NCBI GenBank assembly: GCA_902796455.1
Contig: CADBPH010000295.1
Coordinates: 1-6,644 of the forward strand
DNA: 6,644 nucleotides
From: an uncultured Bacteroidia bacterium
GTDB lineage: Bacteria; Bacteroidota; Bacteroidia; Bacteroidales; UBA932
Direction of reading: 5' to 3'
Shown here: in pieces, positions 5,870 through 6,644 of the stretch
Numbering within the stretch: position 1 is the first letter of the stretch
How the letters are laid out: every line of letters begins with the position of its first letter
Translations under genes and position numbers: made by a program
The notes under the pieces: model-generated
What the model was told of the DNA's origin: nothing
The model's input: the letters and a program-made list of their open reading frames with translations, nothing else
Database searches by the model: none

Positions 5870-6499
5870 ATGTTACTCCTGTCCATCCTGTTTTCCCTGT
5901 TCCTCCCCGCCGCCGGCAATCTCCCCGTCGGTGACGGAGCCGCTCCCGAGGAGTTTCTCAAAGGGACGGACTGCTACAGCACCTACTCCCCTTCCCGGGA
6001 AGGGAACGAAGGGAAAACGCTCGTTTTCGGCAACCGGAAGGCCTTGATACTCTGGCATGAATCCGGTGTAGTCGTCGCTGTTGAAGAGGCTGGCGGCTCG
6101 CGCCGGAACGTCCTTTTCATGAATGGGAAACTGACGATGCCCTCGCGGACGGGCTATTCCTATCCGAAAATCGGTTATTCCACGTCAGGAGAGAGCCGGG
6201 ACAACGAATACCTGCTTGGAGCCCATGATTTCACCGGAGACGGGGATGCCGAACTGGTCCTGGCGGTCCGCAGCAAGGATGCCATCGGCATTTTCATCCT
6301 CCAGGAAACCGCATCCGGCTGGAAGCCGCTCGGCGAGATTGTCTCCAAAGGGAAGGGCCTGGGCGGTGCACGCATCTTCCGCCAGGCAGTTACCTTGAAA
6401 AACGCCGCGACAGGGGTCCTGTATACCTGGACCTGGCACGGCGAATCCTTTGATTTCCTGGCGAGCGACCACGCGGACGACCCCCGGAAACTGTTTTAA
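5870..6499 (+). CDS. Exported protein of unknown function with a calcium-loop-like segment
   Basis: I do not recognise this 209-residue protein. It begins with a short hydrophobic stretch, MLLLSILFSLFLPAAG, that looks like a signal peptide without the usual N-terminal lysines. The rest appears to be mostly beta-strands. GAHDFTGDGDAELVLAV at 117-133 resembles the calcium-binding D-x-x-GDG-x-x-E loop of FG-GAP/VCBS repeats, but only one copy is seen, so it is not a full beta-propeller. The ATG lies 3 bases after the metallophosphoesterase stop with no ribosome binding site, so translation is probably coupled and the gene is the last of the operon. Its link to phosphate metabolism rests only on that position. 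Confidence 0.8.
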   Translation: MLLLSILFSLFLPAAGNLPVGDGAAPEEFLKGTDCYSTYSPSREGNEGKTLVFGNRKALILWHESGVVVAVEEAGGSRRNVLFMNGKLTMPSRTGYSYPKIGYSTSGESRDNEYLLGAHDFTGDGDAELVLAVRSKDAIGIFILQETASGWKPLGEIVSKGKGLGGARIFRQAVTLKNAATGVLYTWTWHGESFDFLASDHADDPRKLF

Positions 6500-6568
6500 T
6501 CTAAGTTTCGCACCTTTCTTCGCACCAGCGAGAAACCGTATTAGGGAGGCCTGCAAGGGCCGACAGCT

Positions 6569-6593
6569 TTTTCCCTCCCCGAGGGAGGGAAAA
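6569..6593. repeat. 11-bp perfect hairpin TTTTCCCTCCC-CGA-GGGAGGGAAAA
   Basis: The arms at 6569-6579 and 6583-6593 are exact reverse complements with a 3-base loop. The hairpin starts 70 bases after the operon's last stop codon. Its stem is flanked by T4 and A4 tracts within the arms, so it could act as a terminator in either direction, though no free T-run follows on the plus strand. It could instead be one unit of a dispersed intergenic repeat. Confidence 0.6.
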
Positions 6594-6613
6594 CGGGAAT
6601 TGGGAGGGGTAAA

Positions 6614-6636
6614 CCTCCTCTCCTCGGGAAAGGAGG
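6614..6636. repeat. Second hairpin CCTCCT / AGGAGG
   Basis: Arms at 6614-6619 and 6631-6636 are complementary. An alternative pairing, CTCCT (6620-6624) with AGGAG (6631-6635), gives a tighter loop of 6 bases. The sequence is similar in composition to the hairpin at 6569-6593 and lies 20 bases after it, so the two may be parts of the same repeat element. Confidence 0.4.
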
Positions 6637-6644
6637 CTTACTGC

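Larger units (their letters stand above)
6500..6644. other. Gene-free right end with palindromic repeats
   Basis: No reading frame of interest is seen. The stretch opens with two copies of TTCGCACC (6507-6514 and 6519-6526) and then alternates CT-rich and AG-rich tracts that form several hairpins. It follows the last gene of the plus-strand operon and probably includes its transcription end. Confidence 0.55.

Noticed and set aside
6500..6644. Possible tRNA or CRISPR repeats at the right end
   Set aside because: No cloverleaf can be folded, and the repeats are unequal palindromes without regular spacers.

Overview
The window looks like chromosomal DNA from a Bacteroidota bacterium, probably of the order Bacteroidales. 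Four signs point there: a fimbrillin-like lipoprotein, a membrane-spanning TPR/AraC-type regulator of a kind common in this group, two matches to the Bacteroidota promoter -7 element TAnnTTTG, and mostly weak or absent Shine-Dalgarno sequences. No species can be named from the sequence alone.

Left half, minus strand, read from about 3.8 kb down to 1. A regulator gene (2050-3762) encodes a signal sequence, a helical TPR-like sensor region, one transmembrane helix and a C-terminal AraC-type DNA-binding domain. It is followed by a 337-base gap (1713-2049) with repeats that could be operator sites and a possible 54-codon gene with a very acidic C-terminus. Next come a fimbrillin-like surface lipoprotein (120-1712) and, 21 bases further on, the first 32 codons of another exported protein that runs off the left edge. 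The simplest reading is a cell-surface (fimbria-like) operon with its own envelope-sensing regulator upstream. The lipoprotein carries a C-terminal domain of about 150 residues that resembles TasA/camelysin-type (SipW-dependent) surface proteins of Gram-positive bacteria. This is the most unusual thing in the window.

Right half, plus strand. Three tightly packed genes form an operon: a periplasmic class A acid phosphatase of the PAP2 superfamily (3984-4760), a membrane-anchored calcineurin-like metallophosphoesterase (4757-5866, sharing ATGA with the first gene), and a small exported protein of unknown function with a calcium-loop-like DFTGDGDAE segment (5870-6499). Together they suggest hydrolysis of phosphoesters at or outside the inner membrane. 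The third gene cannot be tied to that job from sequence.

The two transcription units diverge from 3763-3983, an AT-rich region with one -7 element facing each way and a 9-bp perfect inverted repeat. The right end (6500-6644) has no gene and holds a cluster of CT-rich/AG-rich palindromes.
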